The translations under genes and the position numbers were made by a program. The notes beneath the pieces are model-generated. The model ran no database searches, was not told the DNA's origin, and worked only from the letters and a program-made list of their open reading frames with translations. Below are positions 52,159-63,202 of a DNA stretch of 64,000 nt, one piece after another. Location of the stretch: contig NZ_JAAFZB010000094.1 in assembly GCF_010692725.1 (NCBI RefSeq), positions 372,001 to 436,000 of the forward strand, written 5' to 3'. Source of the stretch: Flavihumibacter soli. Lineage in GTDB: Bacteria > Bacteroidota > Bacteroidia > Sphingobacteriales > Sphingobacteriaceae. The first letter of the stretch is position 1, and the number at the start of each line of letters is the position of its first letter.

Positions 52159-52857
52159 ATGGCAATTCAATTAAACACAAGATATACGGGCCGGATAGAG
52201 GATCTCATTTATTACGAACGGCTCGGTGATTACCTGATCCGAACTATGGGTCAGCAAACAATGGCCACCCAGCGCGCCGCTAAAGATTTCGGCCGGGCAT
52301 CCTCGCTGGCAAAAAACTTACGGAGAGTCTTATCTCCCATTATTCCCGACCCCAGGGACAGAAAGATGCAGAACAGCCTGACTGTTGCCGTGCGGCATTT
52401 CCTCGCTTCGACGAAAAAGCATACATCTACTGATCTGCAGAATAATCCCCTGGCGGGATTCCTGTTTGGTGCTAATTCATCGTTAGCCCAGTGCTTACTG
52501 TTTCCATTGAGCATCACAGAAGTTGGGGAAGGGAGAGTCAGCATCGGTTTCCCGCAAATCAACCCGGTCGAAGCAATCGTCGCTCCTGCCGGTACAACCA
52601 GGCTTGAGATTCGCCTTACAACAGCGACTGCTCACCCGGATAATGATCTGAAGTTCTCTGACGACACTGCAGTATTGGAAATTCCGTATATCAGCGGCTT
52701 GCATGCACCTCAAAGCATTGACCTTGAAACCGGATCCGAGCCGGGCAGCGTGATAGTTGTTGTAGCAACGTTAAGGTATTGGAACGGCAGTGAGCCGATC
52801 AGGCAGGCAGCATTTATGCCGGTGGAAATTGTGGCCGCTGGAATCAGGCTTAGCTAA
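52159..52857 (+). CDS. Unknown conserved-looking protein
   Basis: From ATG 52159 the protein has 232 aa; an upstream ATG at 52111 is less likely. The first half is basic and helical (RTMGQQTMATQRAAKDFGRASSLAKNLRRVL), the second half beta-rich (TTRLEIRLTTATAHPDNDL, VIVVVATLRYWNG). No family recognised. A strong terminator follows directly (52908-52943). Confidence 0.7.
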   Translation: MAIQLNTRYTGRIEDLIYYERLGDYLIRTMGQQTMATQRAAKDFGRASSLAKNLRRVLSPIIPDPRDRKMQNSLTVAVRHFLASTKKHTSTDLQNNPLAGFLFGANSSLAQCLLFPLSITEVGEGRVSIGFPQINPVEAIVAPAGTTRLEIRLTTATAHPDNDLKFSDDTAVLEIPYISGLHAPQSIDLETGSEPGSVIVVVATLRYWNGSEPIRQAAFMPVEIVAAGIRLS

Positions 52858-52907
52858 GGGCGCACAGGGTCGTTCGTTTGACCGCTGGTCAGATACCGCA
52901 CGAAACA

Positions 52908-52943
52908 AAAAAGCCGTCCCGATTTCAATCGGGACGGCTTTTT
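52908..52943. terminator. Strong bidirectional terminator
   Basis: A perfect 16-bp stem AAAAAGCCGTCCCGAT with loop TTCA and its complement (52908-52923, 52928-52943) gives T5 runs on both strands. It separates convergent genes at 52857 and 52963. Confidence 0.92.
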
Positions 52944-52962
52944 ACTGTAGCTAAGCTGCGTC

Positions 52963-53832
52963 TTATTTTAGCAGTATATTTTTAACGTACTTGCTGCTCG
53001 TTGTTATACTTTCAAAAGGATCGATTTTGAAGTTCTCCTGCTCAACAAAGAAATGCTGGGCTCCTGCCTGCTTTGCTGCAGCGAATATTTTCCGGAAATC
53101 AACACTGCCGTTCCCGATCTCCGTATTGAGCTTAGGATTCGATTTATCCATATCCTTCACATGCCATAGTTTAAATCTACCCGGCTGCTGCTTAAATAAC
53201 GCCAGGGGATCATTACCACTGCGCACAACCCAGTACAGGTCAAGCTCGAAATCGACCAGCTCTTTATCTGTTTCTTTCAACAGGATGTCATAGCCGGTAA
53301 CGCCATCCCATTTTTGGAATTCAAAATCATGGTTATGATAAGCCAACTGCAGATTTGCCTTCTTACAAAGTTCACCGGCAACGTTTAATTTCTCCGCCAT
53401 GGCCTTATAACCATCTGCATTTTTTCGCAGATCTTCATTAAGATATGGAATTACGAAATGCTGCTGATTGATCGCGGCTGAACCATCGATCATGTATTTC
53501 AGCTGGTCTGTTCCCTTTCCATACAGGAAGTCATTGGGGTTATAGTGGCCGCTTGTGGAGGTTAAACCATTTGCTTTAAGGAGGCTTAAAAAATCCTTAG
53601 GAGCCAGTCCGAAGAACTGGTTCTTTTCATCAAATCCGAAAGTCTCGGTATCCTTATAGCCGGCGGCAGCGACTTTTGCTATAATTCCCTTTACGTCCTT
53701 AAAAATATATTCGCGGAGACTGTATAACTGTAAGCCAACCACCTTATCTTTCATCAGGAAAACGGATGGGTTAATTAGTAAGCCTGCCGATAATAACCCG
53801 GCCTGCTGAATAAAAGTGCGCCTGTTGCTCAT
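52963..53832 (-). CDS. Tat-signal sugar phosphate isomerase/epimerase-type protein
   Basis: A 289-aa TIM-barrel protein with a twin-arginine-like start (NRRTFIQQAGLLSAGLL). Metal-site segments are LAYHNHDFEF, FELDLYWVVRSG, LWHVKDMD and HFFVEQENF, typical of exported isomerases that accompany 3-keto-sugar genes in Bacteroidota. The main keto-sugar module of this window lies 24 kb away (20331-29002), so it may supplement it. It is preceded by tyrS on the same strand with a 75-nt gap. Confidence 0.9.
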   Translation of the reverse strand: MSNRRTFIQQAGLLSAGLLINPSVFLMKDKVVGLQLYSLREYIFKDVKGIIAKVAAAGYKDTETFGFDEKNQFFGLAPKDFLSLLKANGLTSTSGHYNPNDFLYGKGTDQLKYMIDGSAAINQQHFVIPYLNEDLRKNADGYKAMAEKLNVAGELCKKANLQLAYHNHDFEFQKWDGVTGYDILLKETDKELVDFELDLYWVVRSGNDPLALFKQQPGRFKLWHVKDMDKSNPKLNTEIGNGSVDFRKIFAAAKQAGAQHFFVEQENFKIDPFESITTSSKYVKNILLK

Positions 53833-53907
53833 AAATTTTTTGCTTTTGATTTTTTGAAATTACGATAATCTACTCCAAATCAAAAACCTTGCTAAAATTA
53901 TCAGCCT

Positions 53908-55191
53908 TTACTCAGCGATCAGTAAAAAGTAATTCTTCTTTCCTTTTTGAACAACCAGGTACCTGTTGTTGATGAGCTTGTCTGCAGTGAGCACTTCCGC
54001 CGCATCGGTAACTTTAACTTTATTGATGGAAACTCCGCCACCCTGCATCATCTTGCGGGCCTCTCCTTTTGAGGGAAAAACACTTGTCTTTTCGGCAAGA
54101 AGATCGGTTGCGCTGACGCCTGCCAGCAGATCGGCCTTCGGGATGCTGAACTGCGGAATGCCGTCAAAGACATCCAGTACACCGCTATGGTCAAGCCCTG
54201 ATAAGAAGTCGAGGGAACCATTGCCGAAAAGGAAGTCGGAAGTCTTAAGCGCGGTTTCCAGTGCCTCCTCAGAATGCGTGCGAACCGTGATCTCTTTCGC
54301 AAGGGCTTTCTGCAATATTCGCAGATGAGGAGCCTCATTATGTTCCGCTTCTAAACTTTCGATCTCCTGCTGGGTTTTCAGGGTGAAGATCCTGATCCAG
54401 CTTTTCGCATCGTCATCGCTGGCATTGAGCCAGAACTGGTAAAATTTATAGGGCGATGTTTTTGCCGGGTCAAGCCAGACAGCACCGCTTTCGGTTTTGC
54501 CGAATTTCGTCCCGTCGGCTTTTTTTATGAGTTGTGTCGTGATTGCAAATGCAGAACCGTGACCTTTGCGGCGGATCAATTCGGTTCCGGTTACGATGTT
54601 TCCCCACTGATCGGATCCACCCATTTGGACCTGGCAGTTCCGTTCCTTCCAGAGGTAGTAAAAGTCGTAGCCCTGAACCAGCTGGTAACTAAATTCAGTG
54701 AATGACATGCCGGTATCTCCTTCGAGCCGTTTTCTTACCGAGTCCTTCGCCATCATGTAATTGACCGTAATGTGCTTACCTACATCCCGGATGAAGTCGA
54801 GGAAGTTAAAGTTCTTAAACCAGTCGAAGTTATTGACCATCTCAGCACTGTTGGCTCCGCCATCGAAATCAAGAAACTTTTTTAGCTGGGCTTCAAGGCA
54901 ACTCACGTTGTGATTCAAGGTTTCTTCGGACAGAAGATTTCGCTCTGCTGATTTGCCTGAAGGATCTCCTACCATGCCGGTAGCACCTCCCACCAGCGCA
55001 AAAGGTTTGTGACCTGCCCTTTGAAAGTGGATGAGGGTCATGATCTGAGTAAGATGCCCTACGTGTAAAGAATCTGCCGTCGGATCAAAGCCTATATAGC
55101 CGGAAGTCATTTTCTTGTCTAACTCCTCTTCGGTTCCGGGCATTATATCGTGCAGCATACCCCGCCAGCGTAATTCTTCTACAAAATTCAT
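53908..55191 (-). CDS. tyrS: Tyrosyl-tRNA synthetase
   Basis: A 427-aa class I aminoacyl-tRNA synthetase charging tRNA-Tyr. The HIGH motif is HVGH (43-46), the KMSKS motif is KFGKT (229-233), and a C-terminal S4-type RNA-binding domain includes [19 protein letters not shown]. Length and order match bacterial TyrRS. A -7 box lies at 55217-55224. No T-box-like leader is seen, as expected for this phylum. Confidence 0.97.
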   Translation of the reverse strand: MNFVEELRWRGMLHDIMPGTEEELDKKMTSGYIGFDPTADSLHVGHLTQIMTLIHFQRAGHKPFALVGGATGMVGDPSGKSAERNLLSEETLNHNVSCLEAQLKKFLDFDGGANSAEMVNNFDWFKNFNFLDFIRDVGKHITVNYMMAKDSVRKRLEGDTGMSFTEFSYQLVQGYDFYYLWKERNCQVQMGGSDQWGNIVTGTELIRRKGHGSAFAITTQLIKKADGTKFGKTESGAVWLDPAKTSPYKFYQFWLNASDDDAKSWIRIFTLKTQQEIESLEAEHNEAPHLRILQKALAKEITVRTHSEEALETALKTSDFLFGNGSLDFLSGLDHSGVLDVFDGIPQFSIPKADLLAGVSATDLLAEKTSVFPSKGEARKMMQGGGVSINKVKVTDAAEVLTADKLINNRYLVVQKGKKNYFLLIAE

Positions 55192-55216
55192 TTCTCAGTA
55201 TTTTAGATCAGGAATG

Positions 55217-55224
55217 CAAAGATA
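55217..55224 (-). promoter_or_regulatory. -7 promoter box of tyrS
   Basis: On the minus strand TATCTTTG matches TAnnTTTG exactly, 25 nt before the tyrS ATG. The -33 position has only TTC-type similarity. Confidence 0.5.
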
Positions 55225-55307
55225 TAAGATTTGTAAAATGAACGGGAAGAGACCTCTACTTATAATGCCCGGATGGGTATGAACGGTGATCTTAGGGGCA
55301 AATGGAA

Positions 55308-56567
55308 TCAGGCGAGCACAAGGTTCCAGCTTTTAAAATCCTCCATCCCCTGCCTATATGAATTGTGCCCGAGCACCCGCTCCAAAGTGAAATCATTCCG
55401 GATAGCCTGGTTCGGAACATTCCCGGTCAGCCACTGCTCACAGAATTTCTCAATCAGGTTAATTTCCTTCGGTTTTACTGCATCAAAATCGAGCGATTTC
55501 AAGATCTTAAACTCATCTGCGTTAAGCCCCTGCGGAAGATCCCATACCGGGATACCGTTTACAGGAACCAATCGGGGCCGCAACTGAGGATTCAGACGGA
55601 TAAAATTTTCGCTTCTCACCGGCAAATCCGGGTACAGCATGGTGTAGGCTACAAAGGTTGCAAAGTCCGGGGGATCGTTTACAATGCTGGTAGCCATCTT
55701 TTTGATGTCGTTGATAAGCCCGGGATCCTTCTTCTGAGCCTGAAGGAAATTATAGCGATAAGCATAATCTTCTATCGCAGGAAATAAAGTTCCGCCCGAC
55801 CCGATGGAAAGGATCTGAATATCCCCGGCATTATGTCCGTTCGCCCATGCTTCGGTTATGGCGATAAGAACAGGATTGTTATTTCCTGTAATGGCTCCGT
55901 CCCAGAAATGCCGATCCATCCCACGAATTTTAAACTCTGCCGGCATATTAAAGAAATTAACCGGTGCTGTACTCGAAGCATGAACCGCCTGCAAAATGGT
56001 TAACTCATCGATGGCAGAGACAGCGGGATTACCGGCGAAAACGCGTCGTTCTATCACGGAACTTAATGCCCGGCTGCTTTGATCGGAGCGGAACAATTCG
56101 GCGCGGTTACGGTAGTAATCATACGCTACCAGCAGGAAGTGCGTCGGGTTGCCCGCGTCGATATGATCCGGAAGTTCGTGAAGTTTAATGCCGCTCATGC
56201 GGGGAAGTATTTTTTCAAGTGCAGCCAGCTTTCGTACAGTGGCATATTTCGGCCCGATGTTGACCAGCCGGCTCAGCGTATTGAGCAGGCTTCTCTCCCA
56301 GATAGTTAATCTCGAAAAAATACTTCTTCGAATTTCTTCAGAGTGGAAAATCTGTTCAATTTGGGATAGGCGGTAATTTTCGGCCATGGCTGCTGCCACA
56401 AGGCTACCTCCGCTGTTGGCAGCTACAAGGTCAAAATAACCGAGCACTTCATGCCCGGTCGGATCGTCATTATTGAATGTATCTCTGAATAGCTGCCGCA
56501 GGCATTTCACCTGAATTAGAGACCAGCTTCCGCCTCCGTCAAGTGAAAGTATCCGGTATTTTGACAT
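55308..56567 (-). CDS. Patatin-like phospholipase
   Basis: A 419-aa patatin-fold lipase. The oxyanion-hole motif is LDGGGSWSL (Asp10 to Leu17), the nucleophile Ser52 is in AANSGGSLVAA, and the dyad Asp is in FWDGAITGNN. The usual GxSxG is altered to ANSGG, with Ala in place of the first Gly. It should hydrolyse membrane phospholipids or other esters. Patatins are also common effectors in anti-phage systems, but no nucleotide cyclase is nearby, so a housekeeping role is equally likely. It is upstream of tyrS on the same strand with a 116-nt gap. Confidence 0.87.
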   Translation of the reverse strand: MSKYRILSLDGGGSWSLIQVKCLRQLFRDTFNNDDPTGHEVLGYFDLVAANSGGSLVAAAMAENYRLSQIEQIFHSEEIRRSIFSRLTIWERSLLNTLSRLVNIGPKYATVRKLAALEKILPRMSGIKLHELPDHIDAGNPTHFLLVAYDYYRNRAELFRSDQSSRALSSVIERRVFAGNPAVSAIDELTILQAVHASSTAPVNFFNMPAEFKIRGMDRHFWDGAITGNNNPVLIAITEAWANGHNAGDIQILSIGSGGTLFPAIEDYAYRYNFLQAQKKDPGLINDIKKMATSIVNDPPDFATFVAYTMLYPDLPVRSENFIRLNPQLRPRLVPVNGIPVWDLPQGLNADEFKILKSLDFDAVKPKEINLIEKFCEQWLTGNVPNQAIRNDFTLERVLGHNSYRQGMEDFKSWNLVLA

Positions 56568-56747
56568 ACCTGTAATTTAGCTTAACATTTTTTAAATCGC
56601 AGTAATTTTTGCGATTGGGTTCCCGGATCGATCTTTCGCACCAGGATATGCCGAATTAGGGCAGAATTTCAATTCAATCTTGTATTTTTAAGTATAATTT
56701 GCTTGATGTAAAGTTTAGGGCTATATCAGCAGACGCTTCCGGAAAGC

Positions 56748-57440
56748 ATGAAAAAACAAAAGTCCATGAACTTTTTATCGCACTTCTATTTTGACCGGAA
56801 TACCGCTAACCCGGAGTTAGTACTGGGATGCGTGTTGCCCGATCTGGTCAAGAATGCAAATAAGTCATGGAATATCCATCCTGAAAAGGAAACTCACTTG
56901 TTTGATGAGTCGCATAAACTTCAATCTATTTTAACCGGCTGGCAGAGACACCTGGACGTCGACAAGTATTTTCACACTTCCGATTTTTTCATAGAGCATA
57001 CCCAGGCGATCAGGGAAAAGATAGCGCCTATACTTGAGGACTCGGAAGTTCGGCCGTCGTTTATGGCGCATATATCCCTGGAACTGATGCTGGACAGCAT
57101 TCTGATCACCCTGAAGGAAATTAACGCCTTTCATTTTTATGATCAACTCGCAAAAGTGGAACGCCAGGCTGTTAAGCGCTTCCTGGAATTGAACAGGGTT
57201 ACCGACACAGCCCGGTTTTTCCGGTTTTTTGACCAGTTCCTTGAAGTGAATTACCTGCATAGTTACAGCGAGTCGGAAAACCTGATCTATGCATTAAACC
57301 GCATTTGCATGCGATTGTGGCACAACCCTTTGAACGCTGCGCATAAGCTGCAGCTAAATGAAGTGCTGCTCCACTATCAAAAGAGTCTTGAGGGATGTTA
57401 TATGAACATCTTTGACGATCTGGATCGACGTCTGAATTAG
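56748..57440 (+). CDS. Acyl carrier protein phosphodiesterase-like protein
   Basis: A 230-aa protein resembling AcpH: it opens MNFLSHFYFDRNTANPELVLGCVLPDLVK, with His and Asp positions typical of the family, and later HISLELMLDSILI. AcpH removes phosphopantetheine from ACP. The family start MNFLSH is at 56766, six codons into the frame, so the true start may be there. It precedes a VOC gene by 36 nt on the same strand. Confidence 0.75.
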   Translation: MKKQKSMNFLSHFYFDRNTANPELVLGCVLPDLVKNANKSWNIHPEKETHLFDESHKLQSILTGWQRHLDVDKYFHTSDFFIEHTQAIREKIAPILEDSEVRPSFMAHISLELMLDSILITLKEINAFHFYDQLAKVERQAVKRFLELNRVTDTARFFRFFDQFLEVNYLHSYSESENLIYALNRICMRLWHNPLNAAHKLQLNEVLLHYQKSLEGCYMNIFDDLDRRLN

Positions 57441-57476
57441 CTTTTATCCAGGTCCGCGAAGCATTAGCGCAGTTGT

Positions 57477-58181
57477 ATGGACATACTTGAGGTTTCGCTT
57501 CTAAGCAATGATATCCCTTCGACAAGATCTTTTTATGCGGAAGTCCTGAAACTGCCTGTTAGCTCACACCACCCAAGGAACGTTTCGATAGTTGCCGGCA
57601 GTACCAAACTGATATTCAACTACGTCGAGGGTATCGAGCCGGTATACCACTTCGCCTTTAATATTCCGGCGAGTCAGTTAAACAATGTGATCAGGTACCT
57701 CCAGGCCAGGCTGGAGATCATGCCCGCTTCAGAAAACGGCGGGATCATTGCCGATTTCAAAAGCTGGAACGCAAGGTCGGTTTATTTCAATGATAACAAC
57801 GGAAATATCCTGGAATGCGTTGCGCGCTTTGATCTCGACGAACTCACTAGTGGTGTAGAAGCGGGCAGTTTCATTTTGAATATAAGCGAAATAGGTGTCG
57901 TTACCGAAAACGTTTCGGAGGCCGAGAACCTGTTGCATCGAAGCGGAATTCCTCTTTACAGCAAAGGACCGCAGCAGGAAGATTTTTCTGTCCTGGGCGA
58001 TGATAACGGGCTGATCATTTTAAAAGATAAGCATCGCGGCTGGATGCCGAATGATCTCCTTCCACAACGCTTTGACCTGACTGCTATAATCAGGCAGCAC
58101 GATCAGCTATTTAAATTAACCTTAAACGATGGTTTAAATATTGCGAAGCTTGATCAAAACGAGGCATTTTATGAGTCATAA
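57477..58181 (+). CDS. Two-domain VOC (glyoxalase-like) protein
   Basis: A 234-aa vicinal-oxygen-chelate protein: the first VOC unit begins MDILEVSLLSNDIPSTRSFYAEVLKLPV and ends SVYFNDNNGNILECVARFD; a second, degenerate unit follows (LNISEIGVVTENVSEAENLLHRSGIPLY, SVLGDDNGLIILKDKHRGW). Ligand unknown. It precedes ligA by 46 nt, though ligA has its own -7 box. Confidence 0.85.
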   Translation: MDILEVSLLSNDIPSTRSFYAEVLKLPVSSHHPRNVSIVAGSTKLIFNYVEGIEPVYHFAFNIPASQLNNVIRYLQARLEIMPASENGGIIADFKSWNARSVYFNDNNGNILECVARFDLDELTSGVEAGSFILNISEIGVVTENVSEAENLLHRSGIPLYSKGPQQEDFSVLGDDNGLIILKDKHRGWMPNDLLPQRFDLTAIIRQHDQLFKLTLNDGLNIAKLDQNEAFYES

Positions 58182-58194
58182 TCCCATTTTTTAG

Positions 58195-60240
<2,046 letters not shown>

Positions 60241-60277
60241 AGTCCCGGGCGTAAAGACAAAATATTAAAATCCTTGA

Positions 60278-60285
60278 TACCTTTG
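60278..60285 (+). promoter_or_regulatory. -7 promoter box of dapA
   Basis: TACCTTTG is an exact TAnnTTTG match 75 nt before the dapA ATG. No good -33 box was seen. Confidence 0.5.
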
Positions 60286-60321
60286 CAACTCTTTAAATCC
60301 CGTAATTCTTTTAATCCAATA

Positions 60322-60360
60322 CTTATTACTAAATACTAAATACTAACTACTAATACTATA
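60322..60360 (+). repeat. 7-bp repeat array directly before dapA
   Basis: The units CTTATTA, CTAAATA, CTAAATA, CTAACTA, CTAATAC and a partial TATA run into the dapA ATG. The period equals that of the arrays at 17498 and 26843. Confidence 0.75.
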
Positions 60361-61245
60361 ATGACTCAATTTCATGGTACCGGAGTAGCGCTTGTTACTC
60401 CATTCAATACAGATGGTTCTGTTGACTTCAACGGCTTGCGGAATCTGATCAACCATACAATCAGCGGCGGAGTTGATTACCTGGTTTCCTTAGGTACAAC
60501 GGGCGAGACAGCCACTTTAACCAGCGAAGAAAAGAAAGCTGTCTGGGAATTTACGGCTGAAGTTAACCAGGGCCGGGTTCCCCTTGTCGCAGGGATCGGC
60601 GGAAACAGCACGAAGGAAGTAACCGATCATTTGCAGCATTTTGACAGCCGCGGCTACAGCGCGATCTTATCTGTGAGCCCATACTATAATAAGCCCACCC
60701 AGGAAGGTATCTTCAGGCATTATAAGGCTGTTGCAGAAGCTTCTGCACTGCCGGTTATACTGTATAATGTCCCGGGAAGAACGGGCAGCAATATGAGCGC
60801 AGAAACAACGCTCCGCTTAGCACATGAAATCAAAAATATTATTGGGATTAAAGAGGCCTCGGCGAACTTTGACCAGTTTAACAGAATAATCAGGGATAAA
60901 CCGGAAGACTTCCTGTTTATTTCAGGAGATGATCCGATCACCCTGCCTATGATCGCTATGGGCGCAGTAGGCGTGATCTCAGTTGTCGGGAATGCGCTCC
61001 CGGCCATATTTTCAACTATGGTGAGAATGTGCTTGTCAGGAAATTTCATAGAAGCGCAGCCTCTGCATTACAGCCTTACTGAAATAACAGGGCACTTTTT
61101 CGCCGAAGGTAATCCTGGAGGAGTTAAAGCTGCATTGAAGCTTCTGAATATTTGCGGTGATACGGTTCGCCTGCCCCTGGTAAATATTACGACAGAAACT
61201 GAGGAAAAAATCGCTTCAGAGCTTAGTAGATTGAACCTGTTGTAA
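60361..61245 (+). CDS. dapA: 4-hydroxy-tetrahydrodipicolinate synthase
   Basis: A 294-aa enzyme condensing pyruvate with aspartate semialdehyde, first step of the lysine/meso-diaminopimelate branch. The Schiff-base Lys164 is in GIKEAS, the pyruvate-binding GTTGETATL follows the N-terminus, and SPYYNKPTQEG carries the catalytic Tyr. Length and motifs are normal for DapA. It is followed by a hairpin terminator. Confidence 0.96.
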   Translation: MTQFHGTGVALVTPFNTDGSVDFNGLRNLINHTISGGVDYLVSLGTTGETATLTSEEKKAVWEFTAEVNQGRVPLVAGIGGNSTKEVTDHLQHFDSRGYSAILSVSPYYNKPTQEGIFRHYKAVAEASALPVILYNVPGRTGSNMSAETTLRLAHEIKNIIGIKEASANFDQFNRIIRDKPEDFLFISGDDPITLPMIAMGAVGVISVVGNALPAIFSTMVRMCLSGNFIEAQPLHYSLTEITGHFFAEGNPGGVKAALKLLNICGDTVRLPLVNITTETEEKIASELSRLNLL

Positions 61246-61267
61246 ATACGGGTTATCCTTCACACTA

Positions 61268-61297
61268 AAGCCCGCTGCGTATATACACAGCGGGCTT
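61268..61297. terminator. Hairpin between dapA and the Hc1-like gene
   Basis: The 10-bp stem AAGCCCGCTG/CAGCGGGCTT with a 10-nt loop lies between convergent genes. The T-tract is weak on both sides. Confidence 0.7.
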
Positions 61298-61320
61298 CAA
61301 ATTCTTTAATTAGTAAAGAA

Positions 61321-61521
61321 TTATTTTTTCTTAGCCTCTTTTTCGGCTTCTTTATTTTTCATATCCTGAACTTCAAGACGAATTGCTTGAGCTAAGTTTT
61401 TCAAGTCCTGCATGCCTTTTCTTACACGAGTACCAGCAGCGCTGTTAGCTTTGTTGTAGAATTTGTCAGCGTCTGCCTCCAATGATTCGATCAGGTTCTT
61501 TGCTTCAGTAAATTTTTTCAT
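61321..61521 (-). CDS. Histone H1-like protein, Hc1 family
   Basis: A 66-aa Lys-rich helical protein (MKKFTEAKNLIESLEADADKFY, ending KEAEKEAKKK) matching the small Hc1-type histone-like proteins of Bacteroidota, thought to bind DNA. The start is set by AAGGAG 8 nt upstream, one of the few clear Shine-Dalgarno sites here, which suggests high expression. The upstream 264 nt hold two hairpins (61620-61650, 61734-61768). Confidence 0.88.
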   Translation of the reverse strand: MKKFTEAKNLIESLEADADKFYNKANSAAGTRVRKGMQDLKNLAQAIRLEVQDMKNKEAEKEAKKK

Positions 61522-61619
61522 TTTTTGAACTCCTTTTTAGTTTTTGTGAGGGTTAGTAATTGATATTATATCACTAATGTATAATCTTTTTCCGGTAAAA
61601 CGAATTTTTGAAAAAATAA

Positions 61620-61650
61620 AAAGTAGCCTTTTAAAGGCTTTTTTTCCACA
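61620..61650. terminator. Second T-flanked hairpin in the Hc1 upstream region
   Basis: The stem AGCCTTT/AAAGGCT with one central T has T- and A-rich flanks on both sides. It lies 84 nt past the stronger terminator of the upstream gene. It may be a back-up terminator or part of the Hc1 leader. Confidence 0.45.
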
Positions 61651-61733
61651 TTTTTAAGTAATATTATTAATACTAAGCCATAAATAATAGGTAACTTACT
61701 GATGAACAAGTGATTAACTAGATGCTCGATAAC

Positions 61734-61768
61734 AAAAAAGCCCTTTAGACGCTCTAAAGGGCTTTTTT
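61734..61768 (-). terminator. Terminator of the alpha-oxoamine synthase gene
   Basis: A perfect 16-bp stem AAAAAAGCCCTTTAGA with loop CGC and a T6 run on each strand, 17 nt past the stop codon at 61786. Confidence 0.92.
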
Positions 61769-61785
61769 GTTGGTGTTAGATGTAA

Positions 61786-63027
61786 TTATGCTGAAGCCAG
61801 TTTTGTTTCTTTATAAACGCCATTTTTAAGCTTTTCAGCAACTTCGCTATATGCACTCAGTGTACGTTCCACATCTTCCAGAGTGTGCATCGCTGTTGGT
61901 ATCAGGCGCAACATGATCAGCCCTTTCGGTATTACAGGATACATCACAATAGAGCAGAAAATACCGTAATTCTCACGAAGATCCATAGTAATCGCAGTTG
62001 CTTCAGAAAGGTCGCCTTTGAAGAACACAGGCGTTACCATTGTATTGGTAATACCAATATCGAATCCCCGTTCTCTTAAGCCGTTTTGAAGTGTGGTTGC
62101 AATCATCCAAAGCTTCTCACGAAGCTCAGGCTTACTCTTCAGTAGTTCGAGACGCTTGCGCAGACCAATAACCATAGGCATAGGTAATGACTTTGCAAAG
62201 GTCTGAGAGCGCATGTTATAACGAAGGAAGTTGGTGATCTCTTCAGTTGAAGCAATAAAAGCCCCTATTCCTGCCATTGATTTCGCAAATGTACCGAAGT
62301 ATATATCCACCCCATCAATACAGTCCTGTGCTTCATGCGTTCCTGCACCAGTAGCACCCATGGTGCCGAAGCCATGCGCGTCATCGATAAGGAGACGGAA
62401 TTTAAACTTGCTTCTCAGGTTTGTGATCTCTTTAAGTTTTCCCTGAGCACCAGACATACCGAATACACCTTCGGTAATGACAAGGATTGCACCACCGGTG
62501 TTTTCTACCCAGCGGGTAGCTCTTTCCAGCTGTTTTTCGAGATTCTCAATATTGTTGTGAGTATATACAAAACGTTTTCCCTGGTGAAGGCGCACGCCGT
62601 CAATAATACAGGCATGAGATTCTGCATCATATACGATCACATCGTGACGATCGACTAATGCGTCAATTGCCGACATGATACCCTGGTACCCATAGTTCAA
62701 AAGGAATGAATCTTCTTTGCCTACAAATTCAGCAAGATCTTTTTCTAACGCTTCGTGATGGTTCGAGTTTCCTGACATCATTCGGGCTCCCATTGGATAG
62801 GCCATACCAAAATCCAGTGCCGCCTGTGCATCCGCTTCACGAACTTCCGGATGATTCGCAAGGCCCAGGTAATTATTTAAGCTCCATACCAAATGTTCTT
62901 TTCCGCGAAATTTCATGTGAGGGGCAATTTCCCCCTCCAGTTTAGGAAATGCAAAATAACCGTGAGCCATCTTTTGATGCTGGCCCAATGGTCCCATATT
63001 TTTCGAAATTTTATCAAATAAATCCAA
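61786..63027 (-). CDS. Alpha-oxoamine synthase (serine palmitoyltransferase/KBL-like)
   Basis: A 413-aa fold-type I PLP enzyme joining an acyl thioester to an amino acid. Lys249 in GTFAKSMAG binds PLP; LLIDDAHGFG and YDAESHACIIDG are family motifs. Translation probably starts at TTG (MDLFDKISKNMGPLGQ), which family members retain; the next ATG would cut ten residues. In sphingolipid-forming Sphingobacteriaceae a serine palmitoyltransferase role is possible. However, it differs from the well-known Sphingobacterium enzyme and could instead be a cysteate acyltransferase for sulfonolipids or a ketobutyrate-CoA ligase type. Promoter and operator candidates lie at 63065-63126. Confidence 0.85.
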   Translation of the reverse strand: MDLFDKISKNMGPLGQHQKMAHGYFAFPKLEGEIAPHMKFRGKEHLVWSLNNYLGLANHPEVREADAQAALDFGMAYPMGARMMSGNSNHHEALEKDLAEFVGKEDSFLLNYGYQGIMSAIDALVDRHDVIVYDAESHACIIDGVRLHQGKRFVYTHNNIENLEKQLERATRWVENTGGAILVITEGVFGMSGAQGKLKEITNLRSKFKFRLLIDDAHGFGTMGATGAGTHEAQDCIDGVDIYFGTFAKSMAGIGAFIASTEEITNFLRYNMRSQTFAKSLPMPMVIGLRKRLELLKSKPELREKLWMIATTLQNGLRERGFDIGITNTMVTPVFFKGDLSEATAITMDLRENYGIFCSIVMYPVIPKGLIMLRLIPTAMHTLEDVERTLSAYSEVAEKLKNGVYKETKLASA

Positions 63028-63064
63028 TGCTGTAATGTTTAAATTTTTTAGGTATTCAATTTTG

Positions 63065-63095
63065 CAAAGTTAGTTCTTACCGGGCTGATTTTCAA
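63065..63095 (-). promoter_or_regulatory. Promoter of the alpha-oxoamine synthase gene
   Basis: On the minus strand TAACTTTG (63072-63065) is an exact TAnnTTTG box, with TTG (63095-63093) 20 nt upstream. This is the best-formed Bacteroidota promoter in the window, 37 nt before the TTG start. Confidence 0.65.
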
Positions 63096-63104
63096 CATGT
63101 CAAT

Positions 63105-63126
63105 GAACCAATTTCAAAATTGGTTC
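63105..63126. promoter_or_regulatory. 22-bp palindrome upstream of the promoter (operator candidate)
   Basis: GAACCAATTT (63105-63114) and AAATTGGTTC (63117-63126) are exact complements around CA. The element is 9 nt upstream of the -33 box, where an activator or a lipid-responsive regulator could bind. Confidence 0.55.
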
Positions 63127-63150
63127 AAAAGTGACGCTCTATTAATAAAA

Positions 63151-63180
63151 AAGCCTCTATCTCTAATGAGATAAAGGCTT
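63151..63180 (-). terminator. Terminator of ftsZ
   Basis: The 13-bp stem AAGCCTCTATCTC/GAGATAAAGGCTT (one mismatch, loop TAAT) is followed on the minus strand by six T. It is 22 nt past the ftsZ stop. Confidence 0.85.
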
Positions 63181-63202
63181 CATTATAAGTAACCAGTATG
63201 AT

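Noticed and set aside
55308-56567. CBASS defence operon around the patatin
   Set aside because: No CD-NTase, Cap2/Cap3 or other signalling gene nearby; neighbours are tyrS and housekeeping genes.
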